A program made the position numbers and the translations under genes. The notes below the pieces were generated by a model. It saw only the letters and a list, made by a program, of their open reading frames with translations. It was not told where the DNA came from and did no database searches. Below are positions 43,769-53,800 of a stretch of DNA of 64,000 nucleotides, in pieces. This stretch comes from Gemmatimonadota bacterium (GTDB lineage Bacteria > Gemmatimonadota > Gemmatimonadetes > Longimicrobiales > Gaopeijiaceae), in contig JAHEKN010000002.1 in assembly GCA_024638305.1 (NCBI GenBank), positions 1 to 64,000 on the forward strand, in the 5' to 3' direction. Each line of letters starts with the position of its first letter. The stretch's first letter is position 1.

Positions 43769-44653
43769 TCAGTTCCGCCCGGCGATCTCTCTACCCATGC
43801 GAATCGCGTCGTCGGCGCTCGGCCCCTGCATGAGCAGGCCGAGGAAGCCCTCGCGGATGCGCTGCTCGACGTCATCGGTACCCGCCGTGATCATGTCGGC
43901 CAGCCCAGCCGCGGATGCGACCCGGAGGACCTCCTGGTTCCCGGCCTCCGCCGCCTCGCGGTCGCCGCCGAGTGCACGGGTGAGGCTCCCGATCCCACAC
44001 GCGAGCACGCTGTAGCCGCTGAGCGCGGCGATCGCGGCCGCCTGTTCCAGGGCGCCCGGGTCCTCGATCATCAGCATGGCGACCACCTCTCCACCTTTGT
44101 TGGCGGGCGACCAGACGTCCGCCCCCGCCTCCTGGAAGGAGCGGATGGCCACGCCAGCCTCCTCCACCCCCCTCACGTGGGGGATCACCACGCCGTCTGC
44201 GCCGAGCGCGAGCACTTCCCGCACCCTCGCGCTCATCATGGCAGCACCGTCGGCGGAGATCGGCGGGATCCGAACGAGCAGTGCCTTCCGCTTCGCGGCG
44301 GCCGGCGACCGCAGACCCTCGGCGATGGCCCGCACCGCCGCGGCGTCGAACGCGCCCTCGAGGTTCAGAAACACGTAGTCGTAGAGGGGATTCTCGGCGA
44401 GCCGCCGCCCGCCAGCGGCCGTGTAGAGGGGCGCCTCCCGGGGACCGCGCTCCGCCGTCGGGGGGCCTTCCGGCCGCGGCCGCTCGTTGGGTACGAAGAC
44501 CCCGAACGCCGGCGTGCCTGCCTCCCAAAGGTCGAGCAGCGTATTCATGTGAGCGGTGGGCGCGTCACCACCTCCGGTCGCCCGTTCGGCCGCAGGCTCT
44601 CCGGCGCAGGCCGTCAGGGCGGCGACCAGCGCGATCACCAGGGCGCCCCTCAT
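43769..44653 (-). CDS. HpcH/HpaI-aldolase-like lipoprotein, copy 1 (degenerate site)
   Basis: A 294-residue lipoprotein, lipobox LTAC (Cys at about residue 16), followed by an HpcH/HpaI-like TIM barrel. Family landmarks are LDLWEAGTPAFGVF, DYVFLNLEGAFD, KALLVRIPPI, DGVVIPHVRGVEEA and MLMIEDPGAL, whose Glu matches the metal-binding Glu. In the GPxDL segment that provides the metal-binding Asp of HpaI, this protein has GIGSLTRAL, so the Asp is Ser. Catalysis is therefore doubtful. Members of the family are normally cytosolic class II aldolases acting on pyruvate adducts; a lipid-anchored form is unusual. It is the last gene of a three-gene operon. Confidence 0.82.
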   Translation of the reverse strand: MRGALVIALVAALTACAGEPAAERATGGGDAPTAHMNTLLDLWEAGTPAFGVFVPNERPRPEGPPTAERGPREAPLYTAAGGRRLAENPLYDYVFLNLEGAFDAAAVRAIAEGLRSPAAAKRKALLVRIPPISADGAAMMSARVREVLALGADGVVIPHVRGVEEAGVAIRSFQEAGADVWSPANKGGEVVAMLMIEDPGALEQAAAIAALSGYSVLACGIGSLTRALGGDREAAEAGNQEVLRVASAAGLADMITAGTDDVEQRIREGFLGLLMQGPSADDAIRMGREIAGRN

Positions 44654-44688
44654 CGGATAGGGTGCTCCGGCTCGGGCCGGACCCGTGG

Positions 44689-46248
44689 TCACGACGCGGG
44701 CCTCCGCCCGGAGGTCCGGTCGATGAACGCGTCCAGCGTGCTCTTCCACTGCGGCAGCAGACTCTGCTCCACGTACATCATGTGCCCCGCCGCAAAGTCG
44801 GCGCGCTCGATGTTGTCTCGCAGATCCGACGGCAGGCCCATGTGGTCCATGGTCCAGACCGCGGCGAAGTAGGGCGTCGCCAAGTCGTAGATGCCGTTGA
44901 CCAACAGCACCTCCAGGTTTGGATTGCGCGTGAGCGCCTCCGCCAGGTCGGGCGCCACGTTGGGGATGCCGGGCAGGCCGAACCCGATGTTGCCGCCCCG
45001 GTCCCAGTTCCAGGGCCTGGCCATGCCGCTGGGGACATATTCGCGGTCGCCGTCGTACCCGAGCTCCCCGCGCACGTAGGCGTTGAAGGCCGACGTGTAC
45101 GCCGAGCTGATGGCAGTCGATTGCGGATCGTGGCCCGGGGTGGTCTCCGTGGGATCCCCGGTCGGTCCCGTGAAGCGGGCGTCGAGCCGGCCCACCACCA
45201 GCCCCCGGTCGCGCAGCAACTCCTTCTCGAACTCGGGCGCGGTCACCCGGAGGTCGTTTCGGTCCAGGTATTCGGGGCTGAGTCCCGTGTACCGATGCAT
45301 CTGATCCAGCACCCGGGCCCGCTGCGCGGGATCGACGGCGCTGCCGGCAATGAGCGTCGTGGCGTAGTCCGTGACCGCCCAGGCTTCGACCTCGGCCATG
45401 AACGCCGCCAGGTCGGTCGGCGCTCCGCCGGGAAGCGCGTCCAGGTAGGCCGCGGTGATGGCGTAGGACGGCACATTCACGATGTACGGAATGTCGGCCC
45501 CGGGAGGGAACAGAATCGTGTTGAAGTCGAGCACCGCCGACACCAGCACGATGCCGTTCAGATCGATGTTCGCGTTCTGGAGGTGCCGTGCGAGCACCGC
45601 GGAGCGGGTGGTGCCGTAGCTCTCTCCGAGCAGGTAACGCGGTGAGTTCCACCGGTTGGTCTCACTCAAGAACCGGCGGATGAACTGGGTCAGGGAAGCA
45701 GCGTCCTCGTCGACCCCCCAGAAGTCGGCGCCCTCGGCCTCGCCAGCGGGCCGGCTGAATCCGGTTCCCACCGGGTCGATCATCACGATATCGGCCTTGT
45801 CGAGGAGCGTGTACTGGTTGTCCTCGAGCGGGTAGGGCGGCGGGGCCTGCTGGCCCACGTTGGGCGTGACCACCCGCTTGGGTCCCATGATGCCCATGTG
45901 CAGCCAGAACGACGCCGACCCCGGTCCGCCGTTGTAGGCGAACACGATGGGCCGATTCCCCTGGCCGGCACCGACACGCAGGTACGCCGTGTAGAAAAGC
46001 TCGGCGGTGGCCGCGTCGCTCTGGTCACGGAGGATGATGCTGCCGACCACGGCATCGTACGTCACCGTCTCGCCGCCCATCACGATCGAGTGACGGCTCT
46101 CCCAGCGGGCCGGCTCCGGCCCACTGGCGCCGTCCTGGGCAGCGGCCGCCATGGGAAGGGCGAGTGTCAGGGCAAGCGCGGCATTCACCACGGAAGCAAG
46201 GATGGCAGTAGGGGCGGCCACGAAGCACGAGCCCAATCGGTTTGTCAT
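44689..46248 (-). CDS. S10-family serine carboxypeptidase-like protein
   Basis: A 519-residue exported peptidase. The signal peptide ends near AAAAQD. The alpha/beta-hydrolase fold of S10 carboxypeptidases is shown by VFAYNGGPGSASFW (oxyanion region), IDPVGTGFSRP, the nucleophile in LLGESYGTTRS, the Asp in NGIYDLATPY and the His in AAGHMMYVEQ. S10 enzymes remove C-terminal residues, usually at acid pH, and also include acyltransferases in eukaryotes. Its ATG overlaps the stop of the upstream aldolase-like gene (ATGA), so it is coupled to it. A second aldolase-like lipoprotein gene follows 35 bp downstream. Confidence 0.9.
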   Translation of the reverse strand: MTNRLGSCFVAAPTAILASVVNAALALTLALPMAAAAQDGASGPEPARWESRHSIVMGGETVTYDAVVGSIILRDQSDAATAELFYTAYLRVGAGQGNRPIVFAYNGGPGSASFWLHMGIMGPKRVVTPNVGQQAPPPYPLEDNQYTLLDKADIVMIDPVGTGFSRPAGEAEGADFWGVDEDAASLTQFIRRFLSETNRWNSPRYLLGESYGTTRSAVLARHLQNANIDLNGIVLVSAVLDFNTILFPPGADIPYIVNVPSYAITAAYLDALPGGAPTDLAAFMAEVEAWAVTDYATTLIAGSAVDPAQRARVLDQMHRYTGLSPEYLDRNDLRVTAPEFEKELLRDRGLVVGRLDARFTGPTGDPTETTPGHDPQSTAISSAYTSAFNAYVRGELGYDGDREYVPSGMARPWNWDRGGNIGFGLPGIPNVAPDLAEALTRNPNLEVLLVNGIYDLATPYFAAVWTMDHMGLPSDLRDNIERADFAAGHMMYVEQSLLPQWKSTLDAFIDRTSGRRPAS

Positions 46249-47126
46249 GAATCCTCCGTTCGGCCGGCAGCCGCCAGGCCCACGGCCAGCGCCTCCGGCT
46301 GGGTCACGATGATGAGGCGAAACCCCTGCGCGAGGCGTTCGCCGATGTCGTCCACTCCCGCGGTGATCCCGCAGGGCACGTCGAGCTCCAGGCAGGTCGC
46401 GAGGACGGTCTGGATGGCGTTCTCGACCGCCACCATGTCACTGCCGTAGGCGCGCCGGAGGTCACCCGGGCCGGGAATGGCGACGGTCACGCCCGGCGCC
46501 CCCACGATCTCACGCGCCCGCGCGATCCCGCTCTGATCCTCGATCAGGACGATGCTCGCGATCGTGCCGGAGGGATTGGCGGGCCAGAGACCCTCCCCAA
46601 TGGCTTCCGCCGCGAGCGCGACATCGTCCTCGCTCTCCACGTGCGGGAACACGAGCGCCCCGACACCGGCCTCGAGGCCCTGCGCCACCCGCACGGCCAC
46701 CGCCGCCCGGTCCTCTCGGATCGGTGGGATGCGGAGCGCCACGGGGCGGACGCCCGCGGCCCCCGCCGCTCGCTCCATCGCCTGCATGTACGCCGACATG
46801 GCCGGGATGTCGAAGGGGCCCGACTCGAGAGAATAGAAGACGAAGTCCGTTGCCCGGTTCTGGGCCATGAGCGCGCCCTGCTCGGGCGTGTGATCCCCGG
46901 AGAAGATCCCGAACACCGCCTGGCCGGCGGCGAGGAGGTCGACGATGCGATTCCCCGATTCCCTGGCGGCCATCTCCTCTCCTCCTCCAGCCCCGGATGC
47001 AGGCGCCTCCCCGCAGGCCGAGACCGCCAACAGGCCCAACAATGCCGCCGAGACGGCCGCTACCCGACCGCGAGTCGGGACGGTTGGGGACGCCGCGGCC
47101 TTTGCGTTGCGGGTCGGAATCGTCAT
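46245..47126 (-). CDS. HpcH/HpaI-aldolase-like lipoprotein, copy 2
   Basis: A 293-residue lipoprotein with lipobox VSAC and the same TIM-barrel family as copy 1. VDLLAAGQAVFGIFSGDHTPEQG, FVFYSLESGPFD, VALRIPPIRED and ALVFPHVESEDD are aligned with it, and the metal-binding Glu is in LIEDQSG. Here the GPxDL segment is intact (PGPGDLRRAYG), so this copy could be active. The start at 47126 has GGAG nine bases upstream. It is the first gene of an operon continuing with the S10 peptidase (ATGA overlap) and copy 1. No substrate can be named. The pair may be an active and inactive partner (inference). Confidence 0.83.
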   Translation of the reverse strand: MTIPTRNAKAAASPTVPTRGRVAAVSAALLGLLAVSACGEAPASGAGGGEEMAARESGNRIVDLLAAGQAVFGIFSGDHTPEQGALMAQNRATDFVFYSLESGPFDIPAMSAYMQAMERAAGAAGVRPVALRIPPIREDRAAVAVRVAQGLEAGVGALVFPHVESEDDVALAAEAIGEGLWPANPSGTIASIVLIEDQSGIARAREIVGAPGVTVAIPGPGDLRRAYGSDMVAVENAIQTVLATCLELDVPCGITAGVDDIGERLAQGFRLIIVTQPEALAVGLAAAGRTEDS

Positions 47127-47305
47127 GTCCGGTATCTCCTCGGCGGCGTGGCAACCCATGCGCTGCGGCGGCCCTGACCCACCCTTCGTGGCAGGTGGGA
47201 CGGGAACGTTGAGCGGCCGCGAAGCCAGCGCAACCGGGCCGGGTCGTGCGGGATTCGCTCCCCAGCCGCGCCGTCCAGGCCGAACCGGACCTGGTCGGCT
47301 GCGCC

Positions 47306-48724
47306 CTACAGCGGTCCGTCCTCCCAGGGGCCCCAGAGCGCATAGGTGGCGCTCGGGATGGACCCGCTCGAATCGAGCGAGCCCTGCGCATTGAAGAACA
47401 TCACCTGCCCGTCCGGACTGAAGCACGCGCCGGCGAACTCGCCCGGCTGGCGGAGGAAACGGTCGGGCGCGCGCACTACGTCGATGACGTTGCCGTCCCG
47501 GTCGAGTCCCCGCACGTACTGGTCGCCCCCGGCGTCCTCGCACAGCAGGAGGCCGCCACCCGGGCGGAGGCAGATGTTGTCGGGACCGTCCAGCACGGAC
47601 GAGGACGGCGACTCGAAGACCAGCGTGAGCTCACCCGCTTCATCCGACGTGGGTCGGTAGTGGAAGACCTGGCCTGCTCTGGCCTCGCCGCCATTGGTGG
47701 ACACCACGTAGACGCCGCCGTCGGCGTAGAAGGCGCCCTCAAGACGAGCAAAGGCAGCCGCTCCCTTGGCGCGCCCCTCACGGAACACGGCGCTGGGATC
47801 CGCCTCGGCAGCGGCCGGATCCGGCTCGTCGATGTCGATCCAGCGCGCCTGGAGGACCGTCCCGGGCGTCTGGCCGCTCGCCGTCACGTAGTCCGGTTGT
47901 CCCTCCACCGCCAGGATCTGCAGCCGGCCACCCTCGGCCAGGTGCTGACGCCGATTCGGGATGTAGCGGTAGAGCCCGGCGCCCGGAGCGTTGGCCAAGC
48001 CACGCACGTACCAAGCGTCCTCGGTCTGGTACACGATTCCGGTGCTCGGATCCACGGCCACGGCCTCGTGCTTGAAGCGACCCATCGCGCGCAGTGGGAT
48101 GGGCAGTGTGGGCCCCGTGGCCTCCATGGGCACCTCGAACACGTATCCGTGAGCCCGCTCGAACCCCTGCCCCGGCCCCATCGTGTCCTCTTCGCACGAG
48201 AGCCAGGACCCCCACGGCGTGGCTCCTCCCGCGCAGTTCACGCGCGTCCCGGCCAGTGACACGTACTCGTCCACCAGCTCGACCGTCCGATTGGCCCCGG
48301 ATCCGCCGATCCGCACCTCGAGCGAGCTGGTGCCGCCGGCCCCGCGGCCGTCGTAGGCGGGTGTCCCGATGGGTCGCGCCCGGACAGCCGCATCCACGAG
48401 CTCGTGGTTCCGGATCAGCCGCAGGTTCCCGTTGGCGAGCGGGAACGCCCCCATGCCGTCGAAGGCGTTGGGAACGACGAGTCCGGACCGCACCGCCGAT
48501 GGCGCGCCACCGGTGCTCAGCCGGACGCAGCGGAACCCGGGTGGAATCTCGAGCTCGGGGCAATCCGCGCTGGGCGCGAGCTCGCCGTAGAGGGCGGCCC
48601 GGGGCGCCACGTCCGTCGGCGAGTGGACGTTGCACGCCACGAGGCCGGTTAGGGACGACGGCTGTAGGATCGCGCCGCCGGCCACACCCAGCCGTTTCAG
48701 GAACTCGCGCCTCTCGATTCCCAT
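47306..48724 (-). CDS. Tat-exported PhoX/DUF839-type phosphatase-like protein
   Basis: A 472-residue protein. The start at 48724 (MGIERREFLKRLGV) gives a twin-arginine signal with RREFLK. The mature part is a PhoX/DUF839 beta-propeller: RLIRNHELVDAAV, VNCAGGATPWGSWLSCEED, GRFKHEAVAVDPSTGIVYQTED and GPDNICLRPGGGLLLCEDAG. These carry the Glu and Cys positions that in PhoX bind iron and calcium ions. PhoX enzymes are secreted alkaline phosphatases needing no zinc. It runs in the same direction as the ArsC-like gene 79 bp upstream and may share its transcript. Confidence 0.88.
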   Translation of the reverse strand: MGIERREFLKRLGVAGGAILQPSSLTGLVACNVHSPTDVAPRAALYGELAPSADCPELEIPPGFRCVRLSTGGAPSAVRSGLVVPNAFDGMGAFPLANGNLRLIRNHELVDAAVRARPIGTPAYDGRGAGGTSSLEVRIGGSGANRTVELVDEYVSLAGTRVNCAGGATPWGSWLSCEEDTMGPGQGFERAHGYVFEVPMEATGPTLPIPLRAMGRFKHEAVAVDPSTGIVYQTEDAWYVRGLANAPGAGLYRYIPNRRQHLAEGGRLQILAVEGQPDYVTASGQTPGTVLQARWIDIDEPDPAAAEADPSAVFREGRAKGAAAFARLEGAFYADGGVYVVSTNGGEARAGQVFHYRPTSDEAGELTLVFESPSSSVLDGPDNICLRPGGGLLLCEDAGGDQYVRGLDRDGNVIDVVRAPDRFLRQPGEFAGACFSPDGQVMFFNAQGSLDSSGSIPSATYALWGPWEDGPL

Positions 48725-48802
48725 CGGGTCACCCGGTCCGGGCAACGGGAGCGCCAATCCGCCGGAGCGACGCAACGGTCGACCGGAAGGAAGCGGCCAC
48801 GC

Positions 48803-49153
48803 TCAGCCACCCTCCCCCAGGGCGAGGAGGTTCTCGACGGGGCGCCCGAGCACTGCCCGTCCGTTCCGTACCCCGATCGGACGCTGAAGGAGCGTCGGGT
48901 GCTCCGCCATGAGGCGGATGATCGTGTCCTCGTCCTCCGTGCCCGCCATGCCGAGGTCCTTGAAGGCGCGGTCGCGCCGCCGGAGAACCTGGTGGGCGGG
49001 AACCCCGAGCTTCCCGAGCACGTCGCGGATCTCGTCCTCTCCGAGTGGCTCCTTCCGGTACTCCCGGTACCGGTACTCCATGCCATGCCGGTCCAACAAG
49101 GCGACCGCCTTGCGACAGGTGCTTCAGGTTCGAGTACAAATCAACTCCAGCAT
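48803..49153 (-). CDS. Selenocysteine-containing ArsC/Spx-like oxidoreductase (in-frame UGA)
   Basis: A 116-residue thioredoxin-fold protein of the ArsC/Spx/YffB family when the in-frame TGA at 49124-49126 is read as selenocysteine at residue 10. It starts MLELICTRT-[TGA]-STCRKAVALLDRHG, where the family has its catalytic Cys in the CxxC motif (C-S-x-C-R-K); Cys13 is the resolving cysteine. The rest fits: LGEDEIRDVLGKLGV, HPTLLQRPIGV, where Arg matches the family's conserved RP, and GRPVEN. A caller would start the gene at 49099 and lose the active site. A perfect GGTC-loop hairpin follows the TGA (49097-49112). GGAG lies five bases before the ATG. The substrate, arsenate or a protein disulfide, is unknown. 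Confidence 0.88.
49097..49112 (-). promoter_or_regulatory. SECIS-like hairpin in the ArsC-like mRNA
   Basis: CAAGGC and GCCTTG form a perfect 6-bp stem closing the loop GGTC. The loop starts 17 bases after the TGA. E. coli fdhF SECIS has a GGUCU-containing apical loop at similar distance, which makes this hairpin a good match. Confidence 0.82.
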
Positions 49154-49266
49154 GCCCGCTCCATTGGCCGGTCGATGCGGTGCGGTGTAACGTCGGCGCT
49201 CGAAACGTAGCAGCTTCCGAGCTGCACGCGCCTTCAACGTCGCACACCCACCAGCAAATCGCCGTA

Positions 49267-50811
49267 GTGAAATCTACTCACCTCGATGTCGCCGTGGCGG
49301 GGAGCTCCGAGCTCGCCGCCGAGGCCGGGGCGCAGGCAACCTCACGTGGCGGGAACGCCGTGGACGCTGCCATCGCCGCCATCCTGGTCTCCATGACCAC
49401 CGAGCCGGCGGTCCTCGGGGTCGGAGCCGGAGGGTTCGTGACGATCCTGCCGGCCGGCGGCGACCCCATCACAATCGACGGCTATATCGAGATGCCCGGC
49501 CGGGGCCTGCCTCCCCGCCGTAAAGGCGCTGGTTGCCGGCACGTGACGATTGGCTACGGCGGCGGCCTTTCCACTGTGGTGGGGCCCGGCTCGGTCGGCA
49601 CTCCGGGCGCTCTAGCGGCCCTGGAGCAGGCCTCTCGCCTCTACGGCCGGCTCGCCTGGGCGACGTTACTGGAGCCCGCAATCGACCGAGCCCGCCGGGG
49701 CTTCCCCCTCCCCCATGCCTCCCACGACTACCTCGTCCACTCCCACGAGGAGATCTTCGGGTGGGATCCGGCCAGCCACGCAACGCTGCACGACGACGAC
49801 GGGCGACTCCGCCGGCCGGGCGATCGGATCGTCATCAAGCACCTGGCGGACTCGCTCGAGGCCCTGGCCCGCGGGACCGAGGTCCTGTATCGGGGCGCCC
49901 TGGGCGCGCATATCGCCGACGAGGTCCAGGCTCGGGGTGGCCTGCTCACCCGCGCCGACCTGGAGGCCTATCGACCCGTTACGCGCCCCGCGCTCGCGGC
50001 CCGCCTCGGAGCTTGGTCGCTCTCCACCAATCCGCCGCCCGCCGTGGGCGGCCTGGTGCTCGCCGGCATGCTGCGGCTCATGGAGGGACGTGCGCGGAGC
50101 GGCTGGACGGCCGACGAGGTCGGTTTCCTGGCCGACGTACAGGAGGCGGTGCTCGCGTTCCGCGCGGAGCGGTTCGCTGACACGGCCGATCTGGCGGCCG
50201 AGGCGGAAGCGCTCCTCGGTGTCTCCGGCCTCGACGCCCTGCGGGCTCTCCTGGGCTCACCCTCCACCGCCCAGGCCAGCGCGGTAGACTCGGAGGGCGC
50301 GGCCTGCTCGATCAGCGTATCGAGCGGGTATGGCTCCGGCATGATGCCCTCCGGCACGGGGATCTGGCTCAACAACTGTCTTGGCGAGCTGGAGCTCAAC
50401 CCGGGGGGCCTACACTCGGACCCGCCCGGGACCCGACTCAGGTCCAACATGGCGCCGACTGTGGGACGAAGGGATGACGGGGCGGTCCTGGCCATCGCCT
50501 CGCCGGGCGCCGACCGCATCACCACCGCGCTCCTGCAGGTGCTCGTGGGACTCATCAACGCCGGAATGCCACTCGCCCAGGCCGTGCGCTCGCCACGGCT
50601 CCACATCGAGCTCTCGGACGAGGGCACCAGCGCGGCGTACGAGGCGGGCCTGCCTGTAGACGGCCTACCGCATCGGCTCCGGCGATTCGACGGCCTCTCT
50701 ATGTTCTTCGGAGGCGTCGGCGTAGCCGTGCGTAGCCCGGACGGCGATATGCGGGCCGCGTCCGACCCCCGGCGAGCAGGCGGTGCGGCCGTGGTCCGTC
50801 CGAACGGTTGA
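49267..50811 (+). CDS. Gamma-glutamyltransferase-family protein
   Basis: A 514-residue Ntn-hydrolase precursor of the GGT family, starting at GTG 49267 with VKSTHLDVAVAG. Upstream frame extension is Pro/Arg-rich and overlaps the divergent ArsC-like gene. Family marks are GGNAVDAAIAAI, GIGAGGF-type GVGAGGFVTIL, and at the autocleavage point STAQASAVDSEGAAC. The nucleophilic Thr position is kept, but the following TH of TTH is AQ. The downstream GSGMMPSGTGIWLNN matches the family's small subunit. No signal peptide is evident. It may act on gamma-glutamyl compounds or cephalosporin-like amides, or be less active because of the altered TTH. Confidence 0.85.
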   Translation: MKSTHLDVAVAGSSELAAEAGAQATSRGGNAVDAAIAAILVSMTTEPAVLGVGAGGFVTILPAGGDPITIDGYIEMPGRGLPPRRKGAGCRHVTIGYGGGLSTVVGPGSVGTPGALAALEQASRLYGRLAWATLLEPAIDRARRGFPLPHASHDYLVHSHEEIFGWDPASHATLHDDDGRLRRPGDRIVIKHLADSLEALARGTEVLYRGALGAHIADEVQARGGLLTRADLEAYRPVTRPALAARLGAWSLSTNPPPAVGGLVLAGMLRLMEGRARSGWTADEVGFLADVQEAVLAFRAERFADTADLAAEAEALLGVSGLDALRALLGSPSTAQASAVDSEGAACSISVSSGYGSGMMPSGTGIWLNNCLGELELNPGGLHSDPPGTRLRSNMAPTVGRRDDGAVLAIASPGADRITTALLQVLVGLINAGMPLAQAVRSPRLHIELSDEGTSAAYEAGLPVDGLPHRLRRFDGLSMFFGGVGVAVRSPDGDMRAASDPRRAGGAAVVRPNG

Positions 50812-50829
50812 CCCGACCGCTGACCCGAA

Positions 50830-53800
50830 TCAGCCCGCGGGGCGCTCCAGCAGCTCGGGCACCTGGTAGACCCTGCCGTCCTTGATCACCGTGCGGACGT
50901 TCCGCAGCGCACGGATGTCCGCGAGCGGATCGCCGTCGACCACGATCATGTCCGCCAGCATCCCCTCTCGGACCGCGCCCAGCTCGGTACCGTACCCGAG
51001 CGTCTCGGCGGCCACTGAGGTGGCCCCGCGCATCACGTCGAGCGGGCGCATCCCACCCAGCTCGACGAGCGCCTGCATCTCCGCCAGCAACGTGAGCCCT
51101 TTGTCCTGTGGTGAATCGGTCCCGACGACGACAGTGCCTCCAGCTTCGACCACCCGGCGGCCGAGCGACGCCATGTCGGAGAGCATGCGTCGTCGGACCT
51201 CGATATCGCCGCCACGCTGGGCCCGGCCCTCCACGCCGGGCAGAAACGCGCGGACGCGGGGGTCGTCCAAGAGAGACGGGTCCTGCTCGGTGATCACAGC
51301 GAAGGATCCGTAGATGCCGACGGTGGGCGTGAGAGTCATCCCGGAGCGGGCCAGCAGATCGACCACGTCCTGGTAGCTGCGGTTGAGCTGCGTGACCTTG
51401 GTCGAGTACCCGCGCCGGCTGGTGCCGCGCACGTGCTCGACCCCGTCCGCGCCGAAGGCGACCGCCGGGTAGAGCTCGTGGGACGTCACCGGAATGCCCA
51501 GCGCGTGGGCATCGGCGATCAGACGACGCTGCACCGCGTCGGGGAGCCGGACGTAGGTCTTGAGCAAGTCGGCCTCGAGCGCGCCCAACTGCATCATCTG
51601 AAGCTCGGCCTGGCCGCTCGACGTCAGCGCTGAGGACCCGCCGTAGTAGATACGGCTGCCGTCCACGGAGGGCCCCGACCCGAAGACGCGGGGACCAATG
51701 CGACGGTGGATCGCCTCCGACTCCCGCGCTTCGACCATCTCGAAGGGATCCGAGCTCGGCTGGCGTACGGTCGTGACCCCGAAGGCGAGCCACTGGCGCC
51801 CGAGCTGCTCGCCCGAGCCGAGCCCGAAGTGCGAGTGGATGTCGATCAGGCCCGGTGCAACCACCTGGCCAGACGCGTCGATCAAGCGCGCGCCGCCGGC
51901 ACTATGGAGCGCGTCGCTGTGGGTCGCCACGCGCACGATCCGGTGCCCGTCCACAACGATGTCGACGTTGCGGCGGAGGGACTCGCCAATCCCGTCGAAC
52001 AACGCTCCGGCGTGCACCACGGTCCGTCCCCCGGGGGCCACTCGCTCCCAGGTGAGCGGCAACGGCACGTCCTCGATCCGACCGTCCTCGAGCCAGACGC
52101 GTCGCAAACGGTCGGTGGTCAGGTACAGGATGGACCGCGAGTCGCCCGACCAACTGGGGTCGGACGAGAACTCGTTGTTGAGCCGTCGCGCCGGCCCGGC
52201 CGGGTTCCCGTCCGGGCCGACTGTAACCGCCCAGAGGAGCCCGTCCGCCACGTACGTCATGAGGCGCCCGTTGGGCGACCAGAGCGGCCCGTCCGTTCCA
52301 CGGCTCGCGACGGAGCCATGCGGGAAGAAGTCGAGCCAGCGCTCGGCGGTTTGCAGCGGGACGACCGGCGCCTCGTCCGAGTCGTCGGACACCGGGCGCG
52401 AGGCCGGCATCCACAGGGGTCGGTTCACCCCCTCGCGGAAGCGCGTCGAATACCGCCAGTGCGCGGAAATCACGAGGGCGCTGCCGTCCGGTGACCACGT
52501 GGGCCTCCCGGGGTTGTTGAGGCCGCTCTGGACCGTGCGCGTCTGACCGCTCACCACGTCGACGACGCGAATGCCACCCCCGGGGCCCCCGCCACCGGCG
52601 AAGGCGATCTCACGCCCATCCGGCGACCAGGCGGGGCTGCCCCCTCCGCCCGTCGTGATCCGCCGCTCAGCCCCCGTGGTGACGTCGCGGACCCACACGT
52701 CGAGCGTCCCCTCCCGGTCGGACGCGAAGGCCAGGCGGGCGCCGTCGGGCGACCACGCGGGATCGACTTCCACCCAGGGATCGTCCGTCAACCGCTCAGG
52801 CACGCCACCGATCGGCATCGACCACAGATCGCCGAGGGCCACGAAGGCCACGGTTCGTCCGTCCGGCGACAGTGCGGGCGACACGATGCCCCGCACCGGA
52901 TGAGGCCCGTCAGGGTCGAGCGAGCGGAGGGCGCGACGGTAGGTGGGCCGCTCCAGGGTCACGGTGGCCTCGAAGGCCACGTCCACGGGATCGCCACCGG
53001 CCACCGGGCGCGTGCGTACCTTCCCGTCCGCGGTGTAGAGCAGTCGACCGGCGCCGGTCCAGGCCGCTCGGAACGGGAACACGTCCTCCCCGCTTCCGCT
53101 CACCCGCGTGCCGAGGCCGTCGGCGCCGAGGGTGCCGCTGGCGCCATCGGCGGGGGCCACGTAGAGCTCGCTCAGCCCGTATGCGAGCCGGTTGTAGGCG
53201 ATCCGCATGCCATCCGGGCTCCAGGACGGGCCGAATCCCTCGTCCGGAGCGAGCGACACCACCCGCTGGGCACGGCCGCCGGCCGCCGGTGCCGTCCAGA
53301 TCCCGGCCGCCGTCCCGTCGCTCGCGTAGGCGATGCGCGTACCGCGCGGCCCGTAGGCCGGCCCGTATTCGTTGTCCGGTCCGTCCGTGAGGCGCCGGAC
53401 CTCGCCGGTGGCGACCGCGACGTCCCAGATGTCGTAGGTCCCCGCCCGATCGGAGGAAAACACCACCCTCGCCCCATCCGGAGACCAGTGCGGCTCGCGG
53501 TCGTCGAACGGACCCGTGGTGAGCTGCGCCAGCCCCGAGCCGTCCGCGTTGACGACCCAGATGTCGTAGTCTCCGGCCCAGTATGCCTGGAACGCGACCC
53601 GGTCGCCGGCGGGCGACCAGACCGGCTGGCGGGCGTCCCCGAACGGATCGGTGAGCGCCGTCGCGCTGCCCCCGGCCGCGGGGACGGTCCAGATGCGTCC
53701 GACCAGGTCGAGCGCGAGGGTGGTCCCGTCCGGGGAGAGGGCGGCGGCCATGTTGGTGCCCTGGTGGAGCGTCACCTCGATGGTGGCCGCTGCGGGCGCT

